Assembly: GCF_030651745.1 (NCBI RefSeq)
Contig: NZ_JAUSCC010000148.1
Location: forward strand, 1-43,731
Source of the DNA: Methylophaga sp.
Lineage (GTDB): Bacteria; Pseudomonadota; Gammaproteobacteria; Nitrosococcales; Methylophagaceae
Direction of reading: 5' to 3'
DNA: 43,731 bases
The notes below the pieces were generated by a model. The model searched no databases. It saw only the letters and a program-made list of their open reading frames with translations, and was not told the origin of the DNA. Numbering within the stretch: the first letter of the stretch is position 1; each line of letters opens with the position of its first letter. Below are positions 7,820 to 17,472 of this stretch, piece after piece. The position numbers were made by a program, and so were the translations under genes.

Positions 7820-8305
7820 ATGTATAAGCTGGTTTTTCAGATCATCATCCGACAATGGGATAAGTCTCAACTTTCAGAGCAACATCAGCAGTCAAGGGCG
7901 GACTTACCAGATCGATATCCGATCAGTTCATCAGCTTTTGTTCTATCTTATGGGAAGATATTGCTTGATCAGCATGGTGATGATGTATCAGGAAATCGTG
8001 TTCGCCATCAGCTCACAGGAGCGGAATTTTTGTTAATCGATAGATTCCGTATTGATCTCAATGCCAAGACAGTTGAATTCAAACCACGCTTGCAGGCTGA
8101 TGAACCACCCATACTGCTATCTAAGTTAGGTGACGGCTGGATACAGTGCCAGTATCAATGGCGCTATCGGATAGAGGAAGGTGGCTTTGTTTACTGGCTT
8201 TACGAAAATGTGATCGTCAACATCTGTTTTTTAGAAGAAATGGATGCAAGTGTTTTTATGGTTGAACCACCTCGGCAACGGTTTGAAAACCTGCTCTCCA
8301 GCTAG
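7820..8305 (+). CDS. Hypothetical protein
   Basis: An open frame of 161 residues that I do not recognise. It has no signal peptide, membrane span or known motif. The middle and C-terminal part has alternating hydrophobic and polar residues (WIQCQYQWRYRIEEGGFVYWLYENV), suggesting a beta-rich domain, and there are two cysteines. The ribosome site is weak: AAGG lies about 14 bases before the ATG. It is divergent from the PEP-CTERM gene and its riboswitch. Codon use resembles the neighbours, so I regard it as real but of unknown role. Confidence 0.55.
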   Translation: MYKLVFQIIIRQWDKSQLSEQHQQSRADLPDRYPISSSAFVLSYGKILLDQHGDDVSGNRVRHQLTGAEFLLIDRFRIDLNAKTVEFKPRLQADEPPILLSKLGDGWIQCQYQWRYRIEEGGFVYWLYENVIVNICFLEEMDASVFMVEPPRQRFENLLSS

Positions 8306-8741
8306 TCGACGTTAACCTGCGATGAAATTTCGAGCATGAAGTCTTCCTAAGGTAGATAATAAAAACCAAGGAAAAGTCGGTGGTTATTTCCCATACTGTG
8401 ATGGGTTTACTTAGTTTTGCTGGCTATCGGGTATAAAATTTAAAAACGTGCGCTATAGCAAAATCATATTGTTATTCAATTAGTTTGAGTTAATTTCCCT
8501 TCGGGTAAACATCCCGTTTTTAGGTGAATAATATCCCTTGTAACATTATGGTAATACGCCTAACATGCCCGACATTTTGGGATAATAATAGTAAAGATGA
8601 ATCCACAGTCTTTTTATTATAAAAACCTCAACAGGATAATCCTGGAATTTTTAATAAAATCAATAACATATTTTATTGTTGATTAAGGTGTCAAAAAATT
8701 TCCGATGAACAGCTCTGCCAAAACTTATCAGACATCCAACT
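8306..8741. other. Gene-free leader upstream of the GGDEF-EAL gene
   Basis: These 436 bases hold no convincing gene. They are AT-rich. A perfect 13-base palindrome CAGGATAATCCTG lies at 8632-8644, and an imperfect hairpin AATCAATAA / TTATTGTTGATT lies just after it (about 8658-8685). A TAATAAT box near 8583 could be a promoter -10. No riboswitch pattern was recognised. Confidence 0.4.
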
Positions 8742-11700
8742 GTGAATAGTCGTTTAGCCGATACTTCACCAGTGGCAATTGTGAAGTTTTGCCTTCAGAA
8801 AAATGATCAGCTAGTAATACTTGATAGTACAACGGTGATAGTCGATATTTTTGGTTTGAATGCTGAATCGATAATCGAAAAGCCTTCGCTTGCCTGGGCA
8901 CTTATCCATGCCGATGACCAATTGACTATTCAACAGAATATGGTTGAATCAGCCAAAACCATGCAGCCGTTGAATCTTGTGTGGCGCGTTTTACACCCTC
9001 AAAAAGGTGAGGTTTTGGTGGACTGCAGGGCCATGCCGGAAGCGGTTGAAGAAAATGGCATCGTCTGGCATGGGTATTTTCAAAATATCACCGAGATAAA
9101 GCGTGCGGAGCAGGAGAATCAGGCGCATCTGTATTTTCTCGAATGTATGGATCAGGTCAACCGGGCCATTCAAGGCACCAATAACCTTGAACAAATGATG
9201 AGCGATGCGCTTGACGCGATCCTCAACTGTTTTGATTGTGATCGGGCATGGCTGGTTTATCCTTGTGACCCGCTTAGTGCTACATGGAGTGTCCCCATGG
9301 AGCAGACAACACCTGAATATCCAGGAGGAATGGTACCCGGAGCAGAATACCCAATGTTTGCTCATATGGCTGAAACCATGACAACTTTCTTGTCATCAAG
9401 CGAGCCGGTTACCTTTCAGCTAGATATTGATACACCTGATTCACCTGATGTTGTTAAGGATTATCAGGTGCGGTCGTTAATGGGCACGGCTATCTATCCT
9501 AAATTGGGCAAACCGTGGGTGTTTGGTTTACATCAGTGTTCCTATGCACGGGTGTGGACCAACGACGAAAAACGCTTGTTCAGTGAAATTGGTCATCGTT
9601 TATCAGATGCTTTAACCAGCTTGCTGATTTATCGCGAACAATGTGAGAGTGAGGAACGTTTTCGTCAGGCTTTTGAATTTGCTGCTATCGGCATGGGCAT
9701 ATTGTCGCTAAGTGGTCAGTGGTTGCGTGCCAATCATTCTATCTATGAAATGCTGGGCTATTCCGAAGCGGAATTACTGCAACTGACCTATCAGGAAATG
9801 AGCCATCCCGCCGATTTGCAAAAAGGCAAAGATGAGCTGGAACGACTGCTTGCTGGTGATATTCCATTTATGCAGATCGAGAAACGTTACCGGCATCGTA
9901 ACGGACACTATTTATGGGCAAGACTGACGACCAGCATTGTCAGAGGAATCAACAATCAACCGCTGTATTTCGTCTCGCAGATAGAAAGTATTGAAGAGCA
10001 GAAAAAGTCTCAACAAAGTATCGCCCTGTTGAATTTTGCTATTAATCAGGTAACGGAATGTATTTATCTGCTAGATCATAAGGGACGCATACGCTATGCC
10101 AATGCCGAAGCCTGTAAATCTCTGGGATACAGTTACGATGAGTTAATTACCATGTCAGTTCCTGAGGTTGATCCGGACACTCAGCAATTGGAATGGAAGA
10201 AACATTGGAAAGAACTCAAACAACAACGCTCCATTCGTTTGGAAACGCATCACAAAACCAAAGCGGGCAAGATCATTCCGGTTGAAGTGAATGCCAATTA
10301 TTTTGAATATGATGGTATTGGCTACAATCTGGCACTTACACATGACATTACCCAAAGAAAAGCGGTCGAAAGTGCCATGCGCGAGCAAGAGGAGCGTTTC
10401 CGCCAGTTAGCCGACAATATTGAAGAAGTGGTTTGGCTGACGAATCTTGCCATGGATAAAATCCTTTATATCAGTCCGGCATACCAAACAATCTGGGGAC
10501 GCAGTTGCGACGCTTTGTACGATACTCCCGCCGCATGGCTGGAAACTATTCTTCCAGACGATCTTGGAATCGTTGAAGACGCAATTTCGCAAGGTAAACT
10601 CTCTGGCGAATTTGATATTGAATTTCGTATTGTTCGTCCAGATGGCAGTATGCGTCATATTCATCAACAAGCATTCCCTATCAGAAATGATAGGGGAGAA
10701 ATTTATCGTATCGCCGGAACCGCACAGGACATTACCGAACGTAAAGAGCAAGAAGCGCATATCCAATATCTTGCCTATCATGACTCACTGACGGCCTTAC
10801 CAAACAGGTTGTTGACGATGAATCGTCTGGAGCATGCGATTACTCATGCTATTCGCCACCCTGAAATATTAGCTGTTTTATTTCTGGATCTGGATCGTTT
10901 CAAAACCATCAACGACTCGCTCGGCCATCAGGCAGGTGATTTATTGTTACAGCAAGTCGGTTCACGCTTACTCGGCGTGTTACGGGATGAAGATACGATT
11001 GGACGGGTTGGGGGTGATGAATTCCTGATCCTGTTGCCAAGTCTGGACTCAGCAGAAGATGCTGCTCATGTTGCCAGCAAGCTGCTGGAAGTTCTCTCAG
11101 CACCTTTCAGCGTTTTGGGACGTCAACTTCATATAAACGCCAGTATTGGCATCAGCCTGTGTCCACGTGATGCGGATAACACTGAAATATTAATGAAATA
11201 TGCTGATACGGCACTGTATCTGGCAAAAGAGCAGGGACGTGGCATATATCGTTTCTTCAGTCCTGATCTGGATGATCGTGTGCACGCGCGCTTGCAGCTG
11301 GAAAATGATCTACGAAGTGCACTGGATAACAACCAGCTGTATTTGCATTATCAGCCGCTGATGAATTTGGCTTCTGGAGAATGCATTGGCACAGAAGCAT
11401 TACTGAGATGGTCGCATCCAGAACTTGGCATTATCTCGCCGGTGGACTTTATTCCTGTAGCAGAAGAAACCGGATTGATTTTACCTATCGGTAACTGGGT
11501 TTTACGTACGGCTTGTATCCAGGCCAAAAAGTGGCTTGATGCCGGTAAATCGAATTTCCGGATGGCAGTCAATTTATCCCGCAGACAGTTGGATTATGCC
11601 GGTTTAGCGAGTGATATCAGACAAATCCTTGATGAAACACATTGTCCGGCACATTTGCTTGAGTTGGAAGTGACCGAATCCAGTGCCATGCAAAATCCCG

Positions 11701-12056
11701 AGCAGGCGATTGTGATTTTGAATTCGTTGCATGAAATGGGCATATGTCTGGCTCTGGATGATTATGGAACGGGGTATTCAAGCCTGGCCTATCTGAAACG
11801 TTTCCCCTTTGATCGACTTAAGATTGATCGCTCATTTATTGATGGTATTCCAACAGATGCAGATGATATGAGTATTGTGCAGACAACCATCATTCTTGCC
11901 CGACAATTACGCTTAAATGTGCTTGCCGAAGGCGTGGAAACTCAGGCGCAATGTGATTTTCTCAAACAAAATGGTTGTGATGAAATTCAGGGCTATCTGT
12001 ATGCCAAGCCGATGTCGAATGAAGATGTGGAAAAGCGCTTTGACTATAAAAAATAA
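8742..12056 (+). CDS. PAS-GAF-PAS-PAS-PAS-GGDEF-EAL c-di-GMP turnover protein
   Basis: A 1104-residue cytoplasmic sensor that probably both makes and degrades cyclic di-GMP. Order: PAS (about 10-120), GAF (135-297), three further PAS domains (305-420, 425-545, 548-670), GGDEF (675-835) and EAL (850-1095). The cyclase motif GGDEF is intact at 757-761, with the product-inhibition I-site RDED at 748-751. In the EAL part, EAL is at 885-887, followed by MAVNLS, ELEVTES, LALDDYGTGYSSL, LKIDRSFI and LAEGVE, so the hydrolase residues look complete. There is no membrane span. Start is GTG 8742, since the upstream ATG is out of frame; the ribosome site is weak. It is the first of three c-di-GMP proteins here. 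Confidence 0.93.
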   Translation: MNSRLADTSPVAIVKFCLQKNDQLVILDSTTVIVDIFGLNAESIIEKPSLAWALIHADDQLTIQQNMVESAKTMQPLNLVWRVLHPQKGEVLVDCRAMPEAVEENGIVWHGYFQNITEIKRAEQENQAHLYFLECMDQVNRAIQGTNNLEQMMSDALDAILNCFDCDRAWLVYPCDPLSATWSVPMEQTTPEYPGGMVPGAEYPMFAHMAETMTTFLSSSEPVTFQLDIDTPDSPDVVKDYQVRSLMGTAIYPKLGKPWVFGLHQCSYARVWTNDEKRLFSEIGHRLSDALTSLLIYREQCESEERFRQAFEFAAIGMGILSLSGQWLRANHSIYEMLGYSEAELLQLTYQEMSHPADLQKGKDELERLLAGDIPFMQIEKRYRHRNGHYLWARLTTSIVRGINNQPLYFVSQIESIEEQKKSQQSIALLNFAINQVTECIYLLDHKGRIRYANAEACKSLGYSYDELITMSVPEVDPDTQQLEWKKHWKELKQQRSIRLETHHKTKAGKIIPVEVNANYFEYDGIGYNLALTHDITQRKAVESAMREQEERFRQLADNIEEVVWLTNLAMDKILYISPAYQTIWGRSCDALYDTPAAWLETILPDDLGIVEDAISQGKLSGEFDIEFRIVRPDGSMRHIHQQAFPIRNDRGEIYRIAGTAQDITERKEQEAHIQYLAYHDSLTALPNRLLTMNRLEHAITHAIRHPEILAVLFLDLDRFKTINDSLGHQAGDLLLQQVGSRLLGVLRDEDTIGRVGGDEFLILLPSLDSAEDAAHVASKLLEVLSAPFSVLGRQLHINASIGISLCPRDADNTEILMKYADTALYLAKEQGRGIYRFFSPDLDDRVHARLQLENDLRSALDNNQLYLHYQPLMNLASGECIGTEALLRWSHPELGIISPVDFIPVAEETGLILPIGNWVLRTACIQAKKWLDAGKSNFRMAVNLSRRQLDYAGLASDIRQILDETHCPAHLLELEVTESSAMQNPEQAIVILNSLHEMGICLALDDYGTGYSSLAYLKRFPFDRLKIDRSFIDGIPTDADDMSIVQTTIILARQLRLNVLAEGVETQAQCDFLKQNGCDEIQGYLYAKPMSNEDVEKRFDYKK

Positions 12057-12091
12057 GTAACTATGTAAAACCTTTCATCAGCTGAATTAGG

Positions 12092-12112
12092 TGGCGGGTC
12101 CGAAGCCCGCCA
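12092..12112. terminator. GC hairpin between convergent genes
   Basis: TGGCGGG (12092-12098) pairs with CCCGCCA (12106-12112) around a seven-base loop. It lies 35 bases after the GGDEF-EAL gene and just before the end of the convergent lipoprotein gene. No T-run follows, so it may be a transcript end or stabiliser rather than a classic intrinsic terminator. Confidence 0.45.
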
Positions 12113-12118
12113 TAGGAA

Positions 12119-12337
12119 TTAACGCTCTTTGATCGAACTTACATCCTCAATTGGGATTTGGTTTTCTCGACCTTCACTATCTTTGTATTCCACCATTCCG
12201 GTTTCATTGTTCAGTTCAGGTTTGGTTGCGCTATCAATCATCTGACCATCATTGGTCGCGATAATATGGTCTTTGGCGCAAGCTGCCAGACCTAGAAACA
12301 AAATAGCAAAAAATACAGTGGTTAATGACTGCTTCAT
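12119..12337 (-). CDS. Small YgdI/YgdR-like lipoprotein (DUF903)
   Basis: A 72-residue lipoprotein. The signal peptide ends in the lipobox LAAC (FLGLAAC, cysteine at about residue 21). The mature part, DHIIATNDGQMIDSATKPELNNETGMVEYKDSEGRENQIP, is the compact SH3-like fold of the YgdI/YgdR family, whose members are small periplasm-facing lipoproteins of unknown function. The ATG at 12337 has an excellent ribosome site (AGGAGG, five bases upstream), which rules out the longer frame to 12505. It is convergent with the GGDEF-EAL gene and divergent from the next cyclase. Confidence 0.85.
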   Translation of the reverse strand: MKQSLTTVFFAILFLGLAACAKDHIIATNDGQMIDSATKPELNNETGMVEYKDSEGRENQIPIEDVSSIKER

Positions 12338-12549
12338 GAGTACCTCCTGGAGTGAAAAAACTGAAACGTCATAGGTACGACGATTAGGCATCCAGATGGT
12401 TGCATGAGATTTTTCCTGACTTACAGGTGAAAAATTGAATCCGGTCCTGGATAATTTCCTGGCTCGATTCGGATAATCTGTTGGATTGATATGTGATTTA
12501 CACATTCCAATAAGCTTGTCAGATTCCCGTCAACACGTAAGAATGTGCC

Positions 12550-13833
12550 ATGGATAAACCTTTATTAGATTCTTTTAGCGAATATGTACATCTACTGCTT
12601 GATGCGATTTGTGTCGTAGACGAACACAGTCGCATTATTTATGTCAGCAATGGCGCGCATCGCGTTTTTGGCTATTCACCAGAAGAATTGATCGGCAAGA
12701 AAATGCTGGATTTTCTGCATCCGGATGATCACGATAAAACCCAGCAAAGCATCGACACAGTCATGCAAGACAAGCATGTACTGGATTTTGAGAACCGTTA
12801 TATTCGCAAAGACGGTCAAGTCGTGCATTTACTCTGGTCAACCAGTTGGTCTGATCAGCATAAAATGCGGCTTGGTGTTGCTCGTGATATTACTCGTATC
12901 AAAGCCGCTGAGGCCATGCAAAATTCCTTGATTGCCATTTCGGATACCGCACATCGAACCAATGGCATCAAACAAATCTGTCAGCAAATTTTATTTCACC
13001 TCGACACCCATCTCGCTATTGCCACTTTTGGCATTGTTACCTCTCCAGCGAATGGGGAGCGATGGCAAACTGTTTTTGAGAGTGTTGGTGGCTGTACCAG
13101 TATATTGTCAAAAGAGTTGAAGCAGCGCTTTATTGCTGACAATGAAATCACATTGGAAGCTGTTGACGACAAACTCATGTTGTTAGTGCCACTGATTTTT
13201 GATGATGAGTCTCATGGGATTATCGTTTTGGCGTTAATGGAAGAGGAATATTCACTCAATGAAAATGATCGGGCGTTACTAACCTTTACGGCTTTGCAGA
13301 TTGCCACCGCAATTGAACGCCATCAGCGCTTTGAGCGACTGCAACATCTTGCTTTATATGACACTTTAACCGGATTGCCCAATCGCGAACTGTTTCAGGA
13401 TAGGGTGCAACGATCTTTATTACGAGCCAAGCGTGAAAAAAGTCATTTTGCCCTGATGTATCTGGATTTGGATAAATTCAAAGCGGCCAACGATACTTTT
13501 GGACATGCGGCAGGAGATTATCTGTTGAAGGAGGCGGCGCAGCGTATCACCGCTTGTGTACGTGAAACCGATACGGTGGTGCGATTTGGTGGTGATGAAT
13601 TTGTGGTACTGCTGGATAACATTGAAAACCGCCAAGGCGCATTCAATGTTGCTGAAAAAATTCGCTTGGTACTTTCTGAACCTTACCAATGGCAAGGACA
13701 TGAAATAGAGCTTTCAGTGAGTATTGGTATCTCTGTGTTTCCGGAGCAGGGCGAGCAAATCACTCAACTTATCGCTGCCGCCGATGAGGCAATGTATAAG
13801 GCTAAAAAGCGTGGTAAAAACTGTATTTCTTAA
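12550..13833 (+). CDS. PAS-GAF-GGDEF diguanylate cyclase
   Basis: A 427-residue cytoplasmic diguanylate cyclase that condenses two GTP into c-di-GMP. Order: PAS (about 12-125, VVDEHSRIIYVSNGAHRVFGYS), a GAF-like segment (about 128-258), and GGDEF (265-427). The active-site motif GGDEF is at 347-351 with an I-site RETD at 338-341, so it should be catalytically active and feedback-inhibited. There is no EAL domain. Its stop codon overlaps by four bases the stop of the convergent globin-sensor gene. The signals sensed by PAS and GAF are unknown. Confidence 0.92.
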   Translation: MDKPLLDSFSEYVHLLLDAICVVDEHSRIIYVSNGAHRVFGYSPEELIGKKMLDFLHPDDHDKTQQSIDTVMQDKHVLDFENRYIRKDGQVVHLLWSTSWSDQHKMRLGVARDITRIKAAEAMQNSLIAISDTAHRTNGIKQICQQILFHLDTHLAIATFGIVTSPANGERWQTVFESVGGCTSILSKELKQRFIADNEITLEAVDDKLMLLVPLIFDDESHGIIVLALMEEEYSLNENDRALLTFTALQIATAIERHQRFERLQHLALYDTLTGLPNRELFQDRVQRSLLRAKREKSHFALMYLDLDKFKAANDTFGHAAGDYLLKEAAQRITACVRETDTVVRFGGDEFVVLLDNIENRQGAFNVAEKIRLVLSEPYQWQGHEIELSVSIGISVFPEQGEQITQLIAAADEAMYKAKKRGKNCIS

Positions 13834-16742
13834 TGCTTCAGGCTGCCTTGAGAATAACGATTCTGTTTAATCCATTCTTCTTCAAACTCATTGATGGTGA
13901 GGGGATACGAAAAGAAGTAGCCCTGGGCATAATCACAGCCTAATACTTTCAATGCATTAGCTGTTTCTAAATCTTCAACACCTTCAGCCAAGGTTTTCAT
14001 ACCAAAAATCTGTGCTGTTGAAATGATGGTTTTAACGATGGCCATATTTTTACTGTCATTGAGCATATTGCGAATGTAGAACATATCGATTTTTAAAATA
14101 TCAGCTTCAATATTTCGCAGGTAGCTAAGCGAGGAATGGCCCATACCAAAGTCATCTATCGCCAGAACAAAATTTTCCAACTTGAGTTTTTTAATAACTT
14201 CTATCGCAGTTTCCGGATCATGCATGATCCCTGTTTCGGTAAGTTCCAGTTCAAAATCTTCAGGTGTTAGGCCAGACTGTTTTACCTTCGCAATAAACTC
14301 ATCAATGAAAACTAAATCATCAATGCTCTTCGCAGAGATATTTATCGCCATCCGGATCCCATGGTCAGTAAACAACGCATAACCGTGTTGTTTCCAGGAT
14401 AACAGCGCTTTGCTGGTTTTTTTAACCACCAATTTGGTAACTTCATTGATTAAGCCACGCTCTTCGGCAATTGGAATAAAAACACCGGGTGGAATACTGC
14501 CGAGAGAGCTGTCATCCCAGCGTAACAGGATTTCAGCGCCGGAAAGTTGCAGAGTCTGGGTATTTACTTGTGGCTGAATTCTGATTGAGAAGCTATTTGG
14601 GTCAAATTTCAAAGAATATTCAATCCGTTTCGCGATAAGCGAACGTCGCTGTATTCCTTCGCCAAGTTGTACATTGAAAAAGTAACTGGATTGCAATTTT
14701 TCTTTTGCCATATCCAGTGCAATAGCAGCGCCTCTGGTAAGTGTTTCAAAGGTATCAGCATCCTGAGGATACAAAGCAATTCCGGTTCTCGTGTTCACCA
14801 TCACTTTTGAGTCAGCAATAATAAATGGTGCTTTCAATGTATCTTGCAATCTTGTGACCATCATTGCCGCGGCATCAACCGAGTTGACTACCGCTGCCAG
14901 AGCAAATACTTCACCATTGATTCTGGCAAGCGAGTCAAACTCACGATCTATTGCCCTGTGATCGATATCGAAATTTTTACCATGCTCATTAAAGACATAA
15001 CGTGCCAGTGTATCGGCACTTCGGATGGTGCTGGAGATACGTTGACCGACAGCATGTAACAAGCTATCGCCAACGTGATAGCCGAGTGTTTCTTTAACAT
15101 CTTCATGATTGACCAAATCAAGGTAAACAACAGCAATGGTGTAGTTGTAGCGTTTTGATAGTTGGAGCAGATGTTTAACACGATCAGTAAACAGGTTTTT
15201 GTTCGCAAGCCCGGTTAATTCATCAAAATAGGCAAGTTGTTTGATCCTATGTTCTTTGGCTTTGATATCCGTCAAATCTCGCCAGACTACCTGTATGCAA
15301 GCCTCACCATGGAAGATGACCGGGGTCAACGTTACTTCGGTAGGAGTATTTTCGCCTTGGGTAGTGTTCTGAAGCCATTCAAATCGTTGATAACCCTCCG
15401 TCAATGCCTTGGAGATATAGTGTTTCGCAAGCTCTTTACTGGGGCCTCCAGGTTGATTGACAGGAGAAATTTCTAATGGAGACAGGCCAATCAAATCTTG
15501 ACGAGACGACATCCCATAAAGTTTGACAGCAGCATCATTACATTCAGTAATGACCATTTTCTTACTGATGATGCCAATGGCATCGGATGATTTTTGCAAT
15601 AAAATCGCAATCTGTTTTTCGTTTTGCTGACGCAATCTATCATTTTCAACCAGAGTTTCGGTTAATCGATCGCGTATTTTTCTCGCCTCATACAGACTCT
15701 CAAGTGTTTCCAGAATCGGAGTGAGACGTTCAACAGTATTCTCGTTATAACCACCTTCAGCATTGGCAAGCCCAATCATGCCGACGATACTGCCATTATG
15801 GTAAAAAGGAAGACCGAGATAAGAGTCCAGCGCAGGATGACCTTCCGGGATGCCTCCTGAACGGCTATCGGTGTTGGGGGCGTTGGTAATGACAGGTTTA
15901 CCGGTAGTCATTACGTTGCCAAGCAAATTATCGAGATTATGAAACTCAAGTCCGTTTGCCTGATTTGATTCATATAACGCCCGGGTTTCATCATTCCAGG
16001 CGATATTGGTTAACGCACGCAATTTCAGATAAGGCGCGTCATTCTCATCACGAAGAACATCGCCAATCAAACCAAAATCACTATTGGTAAACGCTATCAG
16101 CTCATTTAACAGCAACTCCAAGGCACTGTCGTATGAGGCATTCAGAATAAACGCTTTTTGAATGAGATCGATGGTTTTTTGGAGCCGTAATTGATCATCA
16201 TATTTATCAGATACTTCTTGTCTTGCCGCCTGTATCGACTCATGACTGGCATACATATAAGCATCAAACGCCAACGTGATATCCAGTAAGGCAACCTTGT
16301 ACAAAGCGTGGATGGATGGTTCGATTAAGGCAGGTGTCTGAAAGAGAATTTTAGTGATGTAATGACTTGTCAGCTCAAGATAGACGGCATATGAGCCGAT
16401 GTACCACTGTGTGGTTAGACCCACTCGTTCATGAGCGATACCAACACGAATACGATCTTTTGCGTAATCCAGATTGTATTCACCGGCTGTCAGTTTACGG
16501 AAGTAAACTTTTTGTGTGGATTGTAACCGGGTTCTGACTTGAGGATCTGCCAGTAATTCCTGGGCAAAATCGAATGACATCAAATGATCGTAAAACGAGT
16601 TTATTAACTCGGTTTCGTATTTTTGCAGGGGGAGATGTAATGCACAAAGAAGCTCAATGTCTTCAGTGCGTAAGCGAATTAAGTTCTTACGTTCCTGAAA
16701 ACTCGTCTCATCAAGCGCTAAATGTCGGAATATGGCTTCCAT
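13830..16742 (-). CDS. Globin-coupled sensor with GAF, PAS, degenerate GGDEF and EAL
   Basis: A probable oxygen- or gas-responsive c-di-GMP phosphodiesterase of 970 residues. The N-terminal 170 residues are a haem globin of the globin-coupled sensor type: IAHERVGLTTQWYIGSYA contains the expected proximal histidine (residue 104). Then come a GAF (about 195-360), a PAS (380-490), a GGDEF-derived domain in which the motif has decayed to NGEVF and so should not make c-di-GMP, and an EAL domain. That domain reads EIL at 737-739 but keeps MAINIS, ELELTETG, LAIDDFGMGHSSL, ILKID and LAEGVE. I use the ATG at 16742 (GGTGA six bases upstream); in-frame ATGs at 16754 and 16763 are alternatives. Confidence 0.9.
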   Translation of the reverse strand: MEAIFRHLALDETSFQERKNLIRLRTEDIELLCALHLPLQKYETELINSFYDHLMSFDFAQELLADPQVRTRLQSTQKVYFRKLTAGEYNLDYAKDRIRVGIAHERVGLTTQWYIGSYAVYLELTSHYITKILFQTPALIEPSIHALYKVALLDITLAFDAYMYASHESIQAARQEVSDKYDDQLRLQKTIDLIQKAFILNASYDSALELLLNELIAFTNSDFGLIGDVLRDENDAPYLKLRALTNIAWNDETRALYESNQANGLEFHNLDNLLGNVMTTGKPVITNAPNTDSRSGGIPEGHPALDSYLGLPFYHNGSIVGMIGLANAEGGYNENTVERLTPILETLESLYEARKIRDRLTETLVENDRLRQQNEKQIAILLQKSSDAIGIISKKMVITECNDAAVKLYGMSSRQDLIGLSPLEISPVNQPGGPSKELAKHYISKALTEGYQRFEWLQNTTQGENTPTEVTLTPVIFHGEACIQVVWRDLTDIKAKEHRIKQLAYFDELTGLANKNLFTDRVKHLLQLSKRYNYTIAVVYLDLVNHEDVKETLGYHVGDSLLHAVGQRISSTIRSADTLARYVFNEHGKNFDIDHRAIDREFDSLARINGEVFALAAVVNSVDAAAMMVTRLQDTLKAPFIIADSKVMVNTRTGIALYPQDADTFETLTRGAAIALDMAKEKLQSSYFFNVQLGEGIQRRSLIAKRIEYSLKFDPNSFSIRIQPQVNTQTLQLSGAEILLRWDDSSLGSIPPGVFIPIAEERGLINEVTKLVVKKTSKALLSWKQHGYALFTDHGIRMAINISAKSIDDLVFIDEFIAKVKQSGLTPEDFELELTETGIMHDPETAIEVIKKLKLENFVLAIDDFGMGHSSLSYLRNIEADILKIDMFYIRNMLNDSKNMAIVKTIISTAQIFGMKTLAEGVEDLETANALKVLGCDYAQGYFFSYPLTINEFEEEWIKQNRYSQGSLKH

Positions 16743-17472
16743 TGCATTCACCATCCTTAACATCCATATTTTTCAGAGCGGCCTTGCAGAGCAAAAGTTT
16801 CACATTACTCAGCAATTGATGACTAATTTAGTCAACAATTCTGCGAAGACTAAAATATACCTCTTTTACGGGAAAAAGAACCCCTTTTTACGTAATAAAT
16901 TTTCGCTGTTTATTTTTGTCGGCAGGAGTGGCATGAGAGTTTTCAAACTGTGAACGAGTAGTTTGATAAATGTAACGACAAAGCTTTAAACTTCCCAATC
17001 GATAAGAGCTCATGTTCATTGCTAAATCAAAATTTGATAGGCGGGCCTAGATACAACAGTAATCTGCATTAACTGACTTTATCTGAGGGTCCACTCGTAA
17101 GTTTATCCTAACCCATTGAATTTGAAATGATATTCAAAATTTACGAGATATTTTTTGAATCAAAAAAACAGAGTGAGATACTTGATTCTCGAATATTTGA
17201 TCTGTTTTTTATCGATAATCTATGTCTAGTAAAGTGGGAAGAAGTCCTTGAGAAAGCTACTGAGCTTCACAGGATGATTGGGATAAGTTACTGTTACTTA
17301 GTCTTTCATTTTCACTTTGTTGGGCAAAAGTTTTGGTCACTACTTCGGCTTTTAATTTCTTTATTGCATAGGCAGCCGAAGTTATTTAACTAACATTACT
17401 GGAAAGTCTAAAGTTTGTTCTCGCCTTGTCCGATAGATGATTTGTAGATGTAAAGAATCAAGGAATGTTGTG
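16743..17472. other. Gene-free region upstream of the chemosensory cluster
   Basis: About 730 AT-rich bases separate the globin-sensor gene from the first mcp; they must carry both promoters. An open frame of 88 codons (17127-17393) lacks a ribosome site and looks random. I looked for flagellar sigma-28 spacing around the CGATAAG at 17000 and did not find a matching -35 box. No RNA gene or repeat was recognised. Confidence 0.4.

Noticed and set aside
12092..12112. Integron attC-like site
   Set aside because: The hairpin lacks the paired core sites and length of attC; it is a simple GC stem between convergent genes.
16970..17010. Flagellar sigma-28 promoter near CGATAAG
   Set aside because: TAAA boxes are present but at spacings of 3 or 23 bases instead of about 11-15.
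17127..17393. 88-codon open frame upstream of the first mcp
   Set aside because: No ribosome site, composition follows the AT-rich background, no recognisable motif; treated as chance.
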